Positions 28,881 to 38,311 of a stretch of 42,192 bases of DNA are shown here, one piece after another. The DNA is from a virus. Position 1 is the stretch's first letter; each line of letters begins with the position of its first letter. The stretch is taken from IMG/VR virus record IMGVR_UViG_3300042731_004325, positions 1 through 42,192 of that record; one strand, 5' to 3'. The position numbers and the translations under genes were made by a program. A model generated the notes under the pieces. The model was not told the DNA's origin. It searched no databases and worked only from the letters and a program-made list of their open reading frames with translations.

Positions 28881-29948
28881 ATGGCAAGTACAATTGATTT
28901 TTCGACATTAACGCTAAACACCGAAGAAGCTCGGTCTTTATCGGAATGCATACAGGAGCAGCTTTACGCTAAGCCTGAATTAAACCAAGTTCATGAAGTC
29001 ATGACTGGTGTTGAGATGGATAAATTTATACCCATTTTAGGTAAATACGGCCTTGTTGGTAAAGTTGACCCGGGTTCATGTGCGGTAAATGCAGAAACAG
29101 GTCAAATTCCAACATCTGAAAAGACCTGGACTCCTAAACTTATAAGCGGACGATTAACTCATTGTCAGGCTGATTTACCAAATTTATTAAAATTCTGGAA
29201 AAAATCTCGTATTGCAGCAAATACATGGGAGGAAGTTGATAATGAAATGATGGCTTTCATTAATGACCGTTTAATAGATGCTATACTTGAAAGTATTTTC
29301 AGGATTGCAGAATTTGGTGATACCGCAGCAGCAGTTGTTGGTTCAGGTGGTTATCTTACGGCAGGTACAACAGCAGCTTATTTCACTCCTCTTAATGGTA
29401 TGTGGAAACAGATTTTCACTGATCAGGCAGGCAGCGCACTTTCATACCGATACACTATCACAGAAAATGCAGGAGGCGATAAAGCGACACAATTAGCCTT
29501 AGCTTCTGATAAAGCATTGACTGTTTTTCGTGATCTTTACAACAATGCTGATGTAAGGATTTTTGAAGGAAATAACCCTGTTTATCAAATAAGTAAATCA
29601 TTGTTCGATAATTGGCAGGATTTTCTTGAAGATAAATCAATGGTATTTATGTTGGACAGAACAGAGCAGGGTTCAACGAAATGGTCTTACAGGGGAATTC
29701 CAATTGTTGTCCGTAAAGATTGGGACAGAACAATCAGGGCTTATCACGATTTGGGTGATACTTATTATCTGCCTCACCGTGCTATTTTAACAGATATTGC
29801 CAATATTCCTATTGGAACATCTGACACTGAAAGTCTTTCAAATTTGGAAAGCTGGTACGAGAAAAAAGACAAAGCTCATTATATTGACTTTGCATATAAA
29901 CTTGATCAAAAAAACCTGCAAGAAGCTTTATTAGCTGTTGCTTATTAG
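28881..29948 (+). CDS. Major capsid protein, 355 aa
   Basis: It lies immediately after the protease-scaffold gene and has the length and composition of an HK97-fold capsid protein. Segments include MASTIDFSTLTLNTEEARSL, PGSCAVNAETGQIPTSEKTW, and a late VVRKDWDRTIRAYHDLGDTY, where the receptor-like loop ends and an ordered beta region follows. No single diagnostic motif exists, so the call rests on context and general pattern. Frames nested inside are shadows. Confidence 0.7.
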   Translation: MASTIDFSTLTLNTEEARSLSECIQEQLYAKPELNQVHEVMTGVEMDKFIPILGKYGLVGKVDPGSCAVNAETGQIPTSEKTWTPKLISGRLTHCQADLPNLLKFWKKSRIAANTWEEVDNEMMAFINDRLIDAILESIFRIAEFGDTAAAVVGSGGYLTAGTTAAYFTPLNGMWKQIFTDQAGSALSYRYTITENAGGDKATQLALASDKALTVFRDLYNNADVRIFEGNNPVYQISKSLFDNWQDFLEDKSMVFMLDRTEQGSTKWSYRGIPIVVRKDWDRTIRAYHDLGDTYYLPHRAILTDIANIPIGTSDTESLSNLESWYEKKDKAHYIDFAYKLDQKNLQEALLAVAY

Positions 29949-29961
29949 AAAGGAGAAAATT

Positions 29962-30624
29962 ATGAAAAAGTTACTTATATTATTCGTTTTGTTTCTTTCG
30001 ATAAGTGTTTTTTGCCAAGAAAGAACAGTTGATTTGAATTACGGTAATTTGCTTGACTTGACAAAGGTTAAGAAATTAGCATACAACGGTACCACTTCAG
30101 ACAGGTTAATCCCAACAACACGTGATACTATTGATTATTATCTTAGGATAAAAGATTATCATGAAAATGGGCCGATGCATTTTTATGCTAATATTACATT
30201 TGATACAATTGCAGGTGTTGATACAACAGTCGCAGTAACTGTAATGGGAAAGAAATTTGCAAGTGAAGATTATTCTGATATTATAGCGTCAGCTTTAACT
30301 GATACGATAGATTCAGAAGTGCAATATATAAGAACAACGTTAGGTGTGACAAGTGAATATACAGAAACATACACTTTTGCTGCAAGTACAGATACGTTTT
30401 TAATTGACACTACATCAATAACTTACGCTTTAGATACGTATGGCGGTGATAGTGTAGCTTTTTATAAAGCAACGATTGAAAATGTAGCAAGTACAGCGAC
30501 GGTTTCTAAAATAGTCAGTTCAAACTTATATTATGGCTATCTAAAATTCAGGCTTATATTACAAGGTAATGATTCTGTAGGCACTGGGATTAAAGTTAAA
30601 CGTATAGAAATTCAATTCTTTTAA
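29962..30624 (+). CDS. Virion protein with a Sec-like signal sequence, 220 aa
   Basis: The ATG at 29962 has an AGGAGA ribosome-binding site 7 bp upstream. MKKLLILFVLFLSISVFCQE is a typical signal peptide with a likely cleavage after the FCQ region. The rest is a beta-rich, Thr/Asp-rich protein (VDTTVAVTVMGKKFASEDYS). It is unusual to find a secreted form in the middle of the head-tail genes. It could be a decoration or export-linked protein. No family recognised. Confidence 0.55.
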   Translation: MKKLLILFVLFLSISVFCQERTVDLNYGNLLDLTKVKKLAYNGTTSDRLIPTTRDTIDYYLRIKDYHENGPMHFYANITFDTIAGVDTTVAVTVMGKKFASEDYSDIIASALTDTIDSEVQYIRTTLGVTSEYTETYTFAASTDTFLIDTTSITYALDTYGGDSVAFYKATIENVASTATVSKIVSSNLYYGYLKFRLILQGNDSVGTGIKVKRIEIQFF

Positions 30625-30626
30625 TT

Positions 30627-31208
30627 ATGGGATGCGCAGGAGGAATAGCAAAAGCAATTGTTTCGGATTGCACGACTTCAAAAGTCGGGGGTCTCGAAAT
30701 AACAGCATACGCATTTAACAGGGCTGATCTTGAGATTACTTATTCGGCTGTTGCTGATAAAGAAAATCAGATAACTACGATGTCAAATGCTGCAGGAAAA
30801 AAAGGTTATTTATTAACCGGTGTAAAAAAATTGTTTAATGCCGGGCATGACATAGTTGTTGCAGATGACAGACCAAATAAATATACACATCATTTTATGA
30901 TGCAAATATTTGAAACATTAACCGAAGATGTCCGCAATGCCGATGATCTTGACGACCTTGTTATTTTTGTTGAACAAAAAGACAAGAATACCGGGGGAGA
31001 TGGTACATTTATAGGATATGGTTGTAAATATGGACTTTACAAAACAACAGACACACAAAGGGCAAACGACATAAACGGCGCAAGAAATTTAGAGCTTGCT
31101 TCACTTGCCGGACAGGAAGAGCCGTATTCAAGATATATCCTTCTGGATACCGATTACGCTACCACCTTAGCTTTATTGGTTGATCTTGTAACCAATGTCG
31201 GGACATAA
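30627..31208 (+). CDS. Putative major tail tube protein, 193 aa
   Basis: Starts MGCAGGIAKAIVSDCTTSKV, then GLEITAYAFNRADLEITYSA, with a compact alpha/beta middle (YTHHFMMQIFETLTEDVRNA). It ends TLALLVDLVTNVGT. Its position after the capsid genes and the single-domain layout fit a tail tube protein of a Bacteroidota siphovirus-like phage. An alternative is a head-decoration protein. Confidence 0.5.
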   Translation: MGCAGGIAKAIVSDCTTSKVGGLEITAYAFNRADLEITYSAVADKENQITTMSNAAGKKGYLLTGVKKLFNAGHDIVVADDRPNKYTHHFMMQIFETLTEDVRNADDLDDLVIFVEQKDKNTGGDGTFIGYGCKYGLYKTTDTQRANDINGARNLELASLAGQEEPYSRYILLDTDYATTLALLVDLVTNVGT

Positions 31209-31662
31209 AGAAAAGTACATTGAAATAATGGGACATGAATTAAGGGAGATTATAGGGTCTCCCTTAGTTTTAGATTTATTAAATCTTTATTCAAAATTAT
31301 TTCTTAATAACGCACAACCAGGTTACTGTGAAAAATGCTTAAGAAAGTATTATAATGAATTAAAAAAATATGGCATGGAAAAAATTGAATTACAAGAAAA
31401 AATAAAAAATAGGACTTGTATACCTAAATGGAACGGGTTGCTATGGATACCTTCAGTTGCTGAGCATTTTAGTTCTGAAAACATAACAGACGAAAAAGCT
31501 ACTGAGAATTTAATAGATGGTCATTTAAGGGAATCTCACTTTGAAAAATTACCTGATCAATGGCTTGAACTTAACAAAACAAATGTTAAGAAATTGGAAG
31601 TTAACGATAATGTGGACTCTGAAAAAAAACCTGTAAAAAAATCAGTAAAAAAAATTAAGTGA
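31195..31662 (+). CDS. Phage protein with CxxC motif, 155 aa
   Basis: It contains QPGYCEKCLRKYYNELKKYG (about residues 42-61) and a later CIPKWNGLLWIPSVAEHFSS. The C-terminus is Lys-rich (EKKPVKKSVKKIK). The CxxC plus later Cys may hold a metal. It overlaps the tail tube and portal genes and may be an assembly or chaperone protein. No family recognised with confidence. Confidence 0.5.
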   Translation: MSGHKEKYIEIMGHELREIIGSPLVLDLLNLYSKLFLNNAQPGYCEKCLRKYYNELKKYGMEKIELQEKIKNRTCIPKWNGLLWIPSVAEHFSSENITDEKATENLIDGHLRESHFEKLPDQWLELNKTNVKKLEVNDNVDSEKKPVKKSVKKIK

Positions 31663-32870
31663 GGTTATTAAAAACTGATATTGAAAAACGAGTTCGCATA
31701 AAGCTTGATAAAACAATTAGGGCTGCTGATGTTTCAGGTATAATGTTATTTGGAAAAAATAACGATTACCCTCAGATCATGGAGCGTATTGTAAACAGCT
31801 CAATAACAGCTAAATCTGTTAGGGATATTTATTCTAAATTTCTTCATGGACAGGGCTTCGAAAACGAACAGATTAACGATATAATAATTGGTAAAGATAG
31901 CAGGGGGAAACCTATTACGCTAAACAGAATGCTTTCAATGGTTTGCGATTCTATTGCATTAAATAACGGATCGTACATTCATGTCAATGTAAATCTTGAT
32001 GGTTATGTAGTTAATGCAAGGTTAGTTCATTTTAAATATTGCCGATTTGCAAAGATTGACGATAATGGTTATACATCAAAGATCGCTGTTTATGAAAACT
32101 GGGATAAAGACCCGGATTATTGGAAAGATAAAAAATATGATAAAAACGATGTAAAGTTTTATAATATTTTCAATCTTGAAAAAGAAGCATTGATAAGCCA
32201 AATCAAAAAAGCAAAAGGAATCAAAAAATTTAAAGGCCAGATAAACTTTTTATTTCTTGATGACCAATATCTTTACCCTCTTTCTCCTTTTGACAGCGTT
32301 TACATGGATTGTGATACAGAATACCAGGTATCATTATTCAAAAATAATACTACCAGAAACGGTATGACAAAAAAAACGATTATACGTATGCAAGAACCAT
32401 CAAATGTAGATGATGAAGAAGATTTGAGAGAGACTGTAAAAAAATGGCAGGGTGTTGATGGTGATAATGTTCTTGTACTTTATGATGAAATAGATGAGGA
32501 AACAGGGCAGATTAAAACGACTGGTGCATTTGCTGCAGATGTTTTAGATTCTGCTATTGACGATAAGCTTTTCGAAGGATGGCAAAAAGAACTTACAAAC
32601 AACATTAGAAAGGCTGTCAAGGCTTTACCATCCGTATTGATCGATTATGATGAAAGCAAGCTGGGAACAACATCCGGGGAGGCTATTATACAGGCCACTA
32701 ATTTTTATAATTCAATGACGCAAGATGACCGTTCGTCAATTTCTGGGTTTTTTAAAGAAATTTTTAGTAAATTTGACAATGAAATATTATCGAAAAATGA
32801 AAACTGGAATATAAAACCATTAGATTTATATGACAAATTTACTGACATACAGCCAACAGCAACTAATTAA
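31659..32870 (+). CDS. Portal protein, 403 aa
   Basis: A GTG start at 31659 overlaps the upstream stop (GTGA). The sequence has the portal pattern: an N-terminal IMLFGKNNDYPQIMERIVNS, a wing with beta strands (YIHVNVNLDGYVVNARLVHF, then KYCRFAKIDDNGYTSKIAVY), and a long clip/stem region with GTTSGEAIIQATNFYNSMTQ near 350. It forms the dodecameric DNA channel at one capsid vertex. Its place after the capsid and tail tube, not next to the terminase, is unusual. Confidence 0.7.
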   Translation: MRLLKTDIEKRVRIKLDKTIRAADVSGIMLFGKNNDYPQIMERIVNSSITAKSVRDIYSKFLHGQGFENEQINDIIIGKDSRGKPITLNRMLSMVCDSIALNNGSYIHVNVNLDGYVVNARLVHFKYCRFAKIDDNGYTSKIAVYENWDKDPDYWKDKKYDKNDVKFYNIFNLEKEALISQIKKAKGIKKFKGQINFLFLDDQYLYPLSPFDSVYMDCDTEYQVSLFKNNTTRNGMTKKTIIRMQEPSNVDDEEDLRETVKKWQGVDGDNVLVLYDEIDEETGQIKTTGAFAADVLDSAIDDKLFEGWQKELTNNIRKAVKALPSVLIDYDESKLGTTSGEAIIQATNFYNSMTQDDRSSISGFFKEIFSKFDNEILSKNENWNIKPLDLYDKFTDIQPTATN

Positions 32871-33351
32871 ACCTTTTTCACAAAACAACTCTGAAAAATA
32901 TAAACAAATTGCTGATGAAGTTGAGAATTTTGAATTAAAAAAACTTCTTGGTATAAAATTTTTACAAGCCATTCAGGCAACGCCTTCCGATTATTCAAAG
33001 GTATTAGACAGCTATACGTTTCAAGATACGAACGAAGATTCATTGACGCATAAGGGCTTAAGGTATGTTATCGCATATTTTAATTTTTCAAAATACCTGG
33101 GAATGAGTGATATTGCAGATACTTTTAGCGGTTTTGTAACTAAATCAAGAAACGAAAGCGAACCTTTAAGCGAGGGAAGGATTAAGAGGCTTCAGGAAGA
33201 AAATAGGCAGATAGCGCTTACTGAATGGGAGGTTATTAAATATTACCTTGATCTTAATTATGAAGATTATCCGCTTTGGGATTCTATTTATTCAAAGAAA
33301 GTATTCAGACCAAAAATTATCGGATTAAAGAAAACAGAATATGGCAGCTAA
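32830..33351 (+). CDS. Head-tail connector protein, 173 aa
   Basis: A mostly helical protein with FELKKLLGIKFLQAIQATPS, then GLRYVIAYFNFSKYLGMSDI and a C-terminal ALTEWEVIKYYLDLNYEDYP. These helices resemble gp6-type connectors of Bacteroidota phages, which bind the portal. It overlaps the portal gene by 41 bp. Confidence 0.6.
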   Translation: MTNLLTYSQQQLIKPFSQNNSEKYKQIADEVENFELKKLLGIKFLQAIQATPSDYSKVLDSYTFQDTNEDSLTHKGLRYVIAYFNFSKYLGMSDIADTFSGFVTKSRNESEPLSEGRIKRLQEENRQIALTEWEVIKYYLDLNYEDYPLWDSIYSKKVFRPKIIGLKKTEYGS

Positions 33352-33706
33352 AGAATTATTCAATCAACCGTTAAAATATACTTTCGGAACAACGGATAGA
33401 TTACCTTTAGGTGTTCCAGGGATGGATGGATGCGACAATATGCTAATGTCTACTTTTATTGATCTTTTAAAAAATACAGGGGTACTATATGGATCATTTA
33501 ATAATGGCAATCTTACAGCTTATGTTTGGGAATTTGAGCATGGAAAAGAAACAAATGCAGTTGAGTTGACATTGTACGATAATAATGGTGTTAAACAATC
33601 AATTGACAGCATGATGTCAATTATTGATGTAAATACTATACAAGTCGATTTTGGGGGAGACATTAATGGAACATGGACATACATTTTCAAATACTGGAAT
33701 ATATGA
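33341..33706 (+). CDS. Structural protein of unknown role, 121 aa
   Basis: No family recognised. A single beta-rich domain with LYGSFNNGNLTAYVWEFEHG and VNTIQVDFGGDINGTWTYIF. The stop codon overlaps the next start (ATATGA), so the two are coupled. Likely a virion component by position. Confidence 0.5.
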   Translation: MAAKELFNQPLKYTFGTTDRLPLGVPGMDGCDNMLMSTFIDLLKNTGVLYGSFNNGNLTAYVWEFEHGKETNAVELTLYDNNGVKQSIDSMMSIIDVNTIQVDFGGDINGTWTYIFKYWNI

Positions 33707-35475
33707 AAAAACTTATTTTTATATTAACTTTTGTTGTTGCTTTTTTTAGCTTAAAAGCTGTTTCCTATAAAGATCAAAGAGGCATTATCCGCATGATTTA
33801 CGGCGGCGATACGCTTATTTTTCAATTTGTAGGCGATACAAACCAATTGACAGGAAATTTGAAATATTTTGATATCACCGGCGCGCTAACTATAGATTCG
33901 ATACGATTTAAAAACAGCGTTGAATGGTTTTCTTCATTATTGACACCATCTTCATCATTAGATTTATCAGGTGCAAATGAAGGGGCTATACTAATTGAAT
34001 TAAACGATACTGTAGGATGGGTTTCAGGTTTATATAATGTTGCTGGTAAGATTTATGCTCCGGGTTTATATATAAGTGCATCAAGTGACACGAATAAAAT
34101 AGGGCATACAGGATCGCAAGGAGTTAATTATATATACGGCACCGGGGCGGGCGGTAAAAATGTCATGAATGCGATATCAAGCAATGAATTTATGACAAAA
34201 GATACGGTAAGGGCATGGGTTGATGACTATGGCTTATACACAAATGGGCTTCACGTAAGTGGTAACAGGATAGATAGTATATATAATATAGGCGATTCTC
34301 TTTATTTTGCAACTGATTCAGGGGCATTCGGTATAAGGCCATTTGATATTTTAGTTCTTCATTTTGGTGATACAATAGATTTGATCGCAACAAAATACGA
34401 TCTCGATACTGTATATTTATCAGCTAAATTATATAAAGAAGATTCTATTAATGTTGTAAAATGGAATGACACGGCAACATATATAGCTACTAAATTTGAT
34501 GTTGCTGGCGGAGGTGAGGTTGATACTTTCGATACGCCAACAGTGGATTACGTGCCTTATTTTGTTACGCCAACTAAGATAGGGGATTCTCCTATATCAA
34601 TTGAAGGTATTGATAAAGTAAACGTTTATGATAGTTTAAATGTTTTTGGGAATTTAAATGTAAGCGGGAATACTTCGTTAAACAATAGTGCAATTATGAT
34701 GGGCGACTTTACGATTAATCCTAACTACATGACATTTTATGATATGACATTAGGTGATACAGCATATAATTTGACATGGCAAGGAATTAAATTAGATAAT
34801 GCACTTGGGTTATTTGGATTCATTAAGACAAATAGCTCGGATTTTATTGTCACTATAAATGATGACGGGTTATCTATAGATGGAAAGGCTAATATTCAAA
34901 GTGAATTGATAGTAAGAAATGGCGTAGATTCTATTTTTAGGGTAAACCAATATTCAACAAAAATATTTAATCCATTTTATGCAAATACAACAATTATAAA
35001 TGATTCATCAGACATAAAAACAGCAATGACAACATGGTATCGCAATGATACTATCGATACACAAATAACAGACGCCTGGATAGATTTTAAATTTGACACA
35101 AACATTGTAAATTTATCAACCTACGGATTTTCAACACTTGATTCGATTAATTTTATTTGTTCAACTTATGGCATATTTGAATTTAACTCAGTTATAAATG
35201 CGGTTTGGCGATCTGCTATATCAACTCAAGAAATATGGATTAGAGTTCTCGTTAATGGTTCTGAAATAGATGAATGTAAAGCTCATGATTTGAGAGACAT
35301 GAAAGTAAGCGACACATGGCAGATGAACGTAAATGGAAGATTAGTATTAACACCAGGTGATTATTTTAAAATTCAATATTATATTTCGAGTACAAATATT
35401 GATTTCGAATTACCGTTTACTGTTTACAATAATAAATATACTATTTTAATGAATTGTAAAAAAATAAGTAAATGA
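33703..35475 (+). CDS. Large fibre-like virion protein with Sec-like signal, 590 aa
   Basis: The ATG at 33703 gives MKKLIFILTFVVAFFSLKAV, a clear signal peptide ending near Ala19. The rest is a long Asp/Thr/Ser- and aromatic-rich beta protein (DTLIFQFVGDTNQLTGNLKY). Repeated ITGALTIDSIRFKN- and GNLNVSGNTSLNNSAIMM-like stretches fit a beta-helical fibre or depolymerase-like appendage. The C-terminal domain starting near residue 440 (TTWYRNDTIDTQITDAWIDF) may be a receptor-binding jelly roll. A signal peptide is odd on an appendage. Confidence 0.6.
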   Translation: MKKLIFILTFVVAFFSLKAVSYKDQRGIIRMIYGGDTLIFQFVGDTNQLTGNLKYFDITGALTIDSIRFKNSVEWFSSLLTPSSSLDLSGANEGAILIELNDTVGWVSGLYNVAGKIYAPGLYISASSDTNKIGHTGSQGVNYIYGTGAGGKNVMNAISSNEFMTKDTVRAWVDDYGLYTNGLHVSGNRIDSIYNIGDSLYFATDSGAFGIRPFDILVLHFGDTIDLIATKYDLDTVYLSAKLYKEDSINVVKWNDTATYIATKFDVAGGGEVDTFDTPTVDYVPYFVTPTKIGDSPISIEGIDKVNVYDSLNVFGNLNVSGNTSLNNSAIMMGDFTINPNYMTFYDMTLGDTAYNLTWQGIKLDNALGLFGFIKTNSSDFIVTINDDGLSIDGKANIQSELIVRNGVDSIFRVNQYSTKIFNPFYANTTIINDSSDIKTAMTTWYRNDTIDTQITDAWIDFKFDTNIVNLSTYGFSTLDSINFICSTYGIFEFNSVINAVWRSAISTQEIWIRVLVNGSEIDECKAHDLRDMKVSDTWQMNVNGRLVLTPGDYFKIQYYISSTNIDFELPFTVYNNKYTILMNCKKISK

Positions 35476-35861
35476 CACAGATAGCACAAATCGGAAGTGG
35501 GAGCACTCCTAAAATTACAATAAAACATAATCTTGGATCTGATGTTTATGAAAATCTTGATAATTTAATTGAGCTTTATTTTTATATTCTTGACGCATCG
35601 GAACAGGTAATTGCCAGGTATTCGAAATCAGGGACAGAAATAAACGGAAATACTTATATTGCATTATTAAAAGAAGATGAATATACATATAAAGCATTGC
35701 TAACGAGTACTATATTAAAAGCGTTATCAACACAGGAATTATATGGTGAGGTTTATTTCAAAAGGACTGATACTGATTTTACTGATAATCAAGGGAAAGC
35801 AGATGTCAGGTTCAAATTATTAAAACTTAACAAAACGGTTATAGGGACTGAATTGGGATGA
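35472..35861 (+). CDS. Small structural protein, 129 aa
   Basis: A beta-rich protein starting MTQIAQIGSGSTPKITIKHN, then LGSDVYENLDNLIELYFYIL and ELYGEVYFKRTDTDFTDNQG. Its four-residue overlap with both neighbours (ATGA) and position in the fibre gene run suggest a baseplate or fibre-associated protein. No family recognised. Confidence 0.5.
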   Translation: MTQIAQIGSGSTPKITIKHNLGSDVYENLDNLIELYFYILDASEQVIARYSKSGTEINGNTYIALLKEDEYTYKALLTSTILKALSTQELYGEVYFKRTDTDFTDNQGKADVRFKLLKLNKTVIGTELG

Positions 35862-36385
35862 GTACAATAATAGAAATAGGATTAGAGCAGACTATTGGAG
35901 AGGTGACAATCCAGGAAACAATAGCTGAAGTTACTATTGATAGTTCAGTTACTATAAATCAGTCTAATATATCTGATGAAGATGCAACTGATTTAACAGA
36001 TGGCGGACAAACAAATCTTCACGCTCATACGGAATCTATTGGTATTGCTATTTCTTCATTTGAAACAGATATTGAATCAAATCCGTCTGTGGCGTATTTT
36101 GATGTACCATATAATTTTTATTTAACTGATGTTTATGGTACTTTGAAAGTTGCGCCAGTTGGTTCAAATGCAATATTTGACATTAACGAAGCAGGTGTCT
36201 CTATTTTAGGAAATAAAATTGTAATTGAGCAAAATGAGTTTAGTAGTAAAACAGCTGTAACCCAACCAACAATTACAGATGCTAATTTAGCGGCTAATGC
36301 AAGGTTAACATTTGATATTGATCAGGTAGGGTCGTCAACAGCAGGACAGGAAGGTGTTATTTTTTTAGTAGGGTATAAAACATGA
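35858..36385 (+). CDS. Fibre- or tail-associated protein, 175 aa
   Basis: The N-terminal 60 residues repeat short strands (EIGLEQTIGEVTIQETIAEV, TIDSSVTINQSNISDEDATD) followed by DGGQTNLHAHTESI, a histidine element often seen at fibre domain junctions. The C-terminal domain is a beta sandwich. It may be a short fibre or fibre base. Confidence 0.5.
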   Translation: MSTIIEIGLEQTIGEVTIQETIAEVTIDSSVTINQSNISDEDATDLTDGGQTNLHAHTESIGIAISSFETDIESNPSVAYFDVPYNFYLTDVYGTLKVAPVGSNAIFDINEAGVSILGNKIVIEQNEFSSKTAVTQPTITDANLAANARLTFDIDQVGSSTAGQEGVIFLVGYKT

Positions 36386-36744
36386 GAGTTTTAAGAAAAA
36401 TAAACGATCAATTAGATATTATTAAATATCCGAGACACGATATGAAGCCTGTTATTGGACTTGCTGATAATATCGAATTTTATATTATTAAAGAAAATAT
36501 TCCTGTTTATGACAATTTAATTCAATATATATCTTTTGATAATTATGAATTGACAAATAATTATGATTTGACATATCCGCATTTAAAAATAGCATTGAAA
36601 AATTACATAATCAATGATATTCCTGTGGAAATTGACAGGATTAAAAACATTGAAGATGCTGTTAAATTATTTGCAAAAAATGCAAAAGATTATATTAAGG
36701 AAGACAAGGATAAATTAACTGAAATTATTAATAAAATAAAATAA
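36382..36744 (+). CDS. Hypothetical 120-aa late protein
   Basis: No family recognised. Mixed alpha/beta with MRVLRKINDQLDIIKYPRHD and a helical C-terminus (DAVKLFAKNAKDYIKEDKDK). Overlap with the preceding gene (ATGA) keeps it in the fibre gene cluster; it may be a fibre assembly factor. Confidence 0.45.
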   Translation: MRVLRKINDQLDIIKYPRHDMKPVIGLADNIEFYIIKENIPVYDNLIQYISFDNYELTNNYDLTYPHLKIALKNYIINDIPVEIDRIKNIEDAVKLFAKNAKDYIKEDKDKLTEIINKIK

Positions 36745-36746
36745 AT

Positions 36747-37313
36747 ATGAAACTTAAATGTGTAGTTTATTCAATTAGTGAAGGAAAGATTATAAATTAT
36801 AATTATGAAATTTTAACTGAAAACCTTCCTATACAAGGACTCGATCCTGATTTAAAAGTATATGGTTTTTATTATACAAATACAGAGCCGCCATACGATA
36901 GTCGAACGCAAACTTTAAATATTATTCAAAATATGGTTGAATCTCCGCATCCTGTATATGGAACCGCTGATCCAAATTTGCTTACTTATCAGGTAACTTA
37001 TGATTTAGAAAGAAAAACTGATGAAGAATTATATTTTCAAGTTGGTTTAATGGAAGCTTGGGCAAACAATGAGTTATTACCGGCTGAACAGGGAAGGCTA
37101 GGAAAACAGCAACGTAATCAAAAGATTTTACATAAAAAAATAAAAGGACTATCTCTCGAACAATGGGAAGAAGATTTGATTGAAGAAATGGATACTATTT
37201 CTGATGCTATGGATCAAAATTCAGATAATGCTGATCAGATAAAAGATTATATAGACGCAAATCCAACATTAATACCTGATTTAGATAGCGGATGGATAAC
37301 TTCAATAGAATAA
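36747..37313 (+). CDS. Hypothetical 188-aa late protein
   Basis: No family recognised. The N-terminal part is beta-rich (MKLKCVVYSISEGKIINYNY). The C-terminal half is helical and acidic (LSLEQWEEDLIEEMDTISDA) and ends with a likely flexible tail (NPTLIPDLDSGWITSIE). It lies just before the LamG receptor-binding candidate and may attach it. Confidence 0.45.
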   Translation: MKLKCVVYSISEGKIINYNYEILTENLPIQGLDPDLKVYGFYYTNTEPPYDSRTQTLNIIQNMVESPHPVYGTADPNLLTYQVTYDLERKTDEELYFQVGLMEAWANNELLPAEQGRLGKQQRNQKILHKKIKGLSLEQWEEDLIEEMDTISDAMDQNSDNADQIKDYIDANPTLIPDLDSGWITSIE

Positions 37314-37316
37314 GAT

Positions 37317-38021
37317 ATGCCTGATATAGTCGAAGATATTTTATTACGTAATAAACGAAAAAAAATGTTTATAATAAATTCACATCAACAAGGTATTAAT
37401 ATTCCTACCGATGGATTAATAGCTTATTATCCTTTTAATGGCAATGCGAATGATGAGAGTGGTAATGGGTATCATGGGGCTGTAAATGGCGCAACATTAA
37501 CAACAGATAGGTTCGGGAATAGCAATTCAGCTTATTCGTTTGATGGTAACGACACTATAAATATGGGTGATGTCAGTGCGTTTAACATAGACCCCATTTC
37601 ATTTAGTTTTTGGATATACCCGACTGCAAACGGCTCAAGAGGTTTAATTTCAAAATATAACCCAAGTACACCAATAGGTTATTTTATGAGAATGTTTACA
37701 TCTTCAAACAGGCCATTTGCTAGGTATGAAATTAACAGACAAGCATACTCAACAACTGATTACGGAATACCATTGAACGAATGGATCCACTTAGTATTTA
37801 TATCAAATAACGGTTTACTCCAATGGAGTATTTATTTGAATGGAGAAGAGGTAGCATATTCATTACGAAGTGCATCAAATACCAATCAAGAAATTGATGC
37901 AGATTTTATTTTAGGTAGTGATAATACAGGCATAGCTAACTTTGTTGGTAAGATGGACAATTTGATAATATACAACCGAATATTGACTGAGCAGGAGATA
38001 ATATCATTATATAATGAATAA
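37317..38021 (+). CDS. LamG/concanavalin-like receptor-binding protein, 234 aa
   Basis: After a short N-terminal region the protein is one LamG-type jelly roll: DGLIAYYPFNGNANDESGNG (about 32-51), NSAYSFDGNDTINM, FSFWIYPTANGSRGLISKY, and the closing GKMDNLIIYNRILTEQEIIS. This is the standard Laminin-G/concanavalin layout, which binds glycans. As the last structural gene it is a good candidate for host receptor binding. Confidence 0.75.
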   Translation: MPDIVEDILLRNKRKKMFIINSHQQGINIPTDGLIAYYPFNGNANDESGNGYHGAVNGATLTTDRFGNSNSAYSFDGNDTINMGDVSAFNIDPISFSFWIYPTANGSRGLISKYNPSTPIGYFMRMFTSSNRPFARYEINRQAYSTTDYGIPLNEWIHLVFISNNGLLQWSIYLNGEEVAYSLRSASNTNQEIDADFILGSDNTGIANFVGKMDNLIIYNRILTEQEIISLYNE

Positions 38022-38071
38022 ATAAACAAAAATAGAATTATTATGAAAATAATATTGCTTTATAAAATAAT

Positions 38072-38311
38072 ATGGAACTAATACTATCAATCGCAGGAGG
38101 AGCTATAATAATCATGTTAGGGATAATAGGTTATTTTATAGCAAGAAATGATAAGAGGCAGGAAAAAACAAATGATCAATTAAGTAAAGCGATTGATAGG
38201 TTAAGCACGACTATAAGCGGACTTAACGCAGTGGTTATGGTGTTTGAAGAAAAACACGATAACCTTGCAAAAGATTATTATAAACACAAAGAAAAATATC
38301 ACGAAAAATGA
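38072..38311 (+). CDS. Membrane-anchored small lysis-region protein, 79 aa
   Basis: One N-terminal membrane span (LILSIAGGAIIIMLGIIGYF) is followed by a coiled-coil-like, charged C-terminus ending YKHKEKYHEK. This single-span plus coil layout fits a spanin- or holin-like protein. It overlaps the endolysin gene by 4 bp. A small upstream ORF at about 38043 is not credible. Confidence 0.55.
   Translation: MELILSIAGGAIIIMLGIIGYFIARNDKRQEKTNDQLSKAIDRLSTTISGLNAVVMVFEEKHDNLAKDYYKHKEKYHEK

Noticed and set aside
38043-38081. 12-codon frame before the lysis gene
   Set aside because: Too short, overlaps the start of the membrane-anchored protein, and has no supporting signal.
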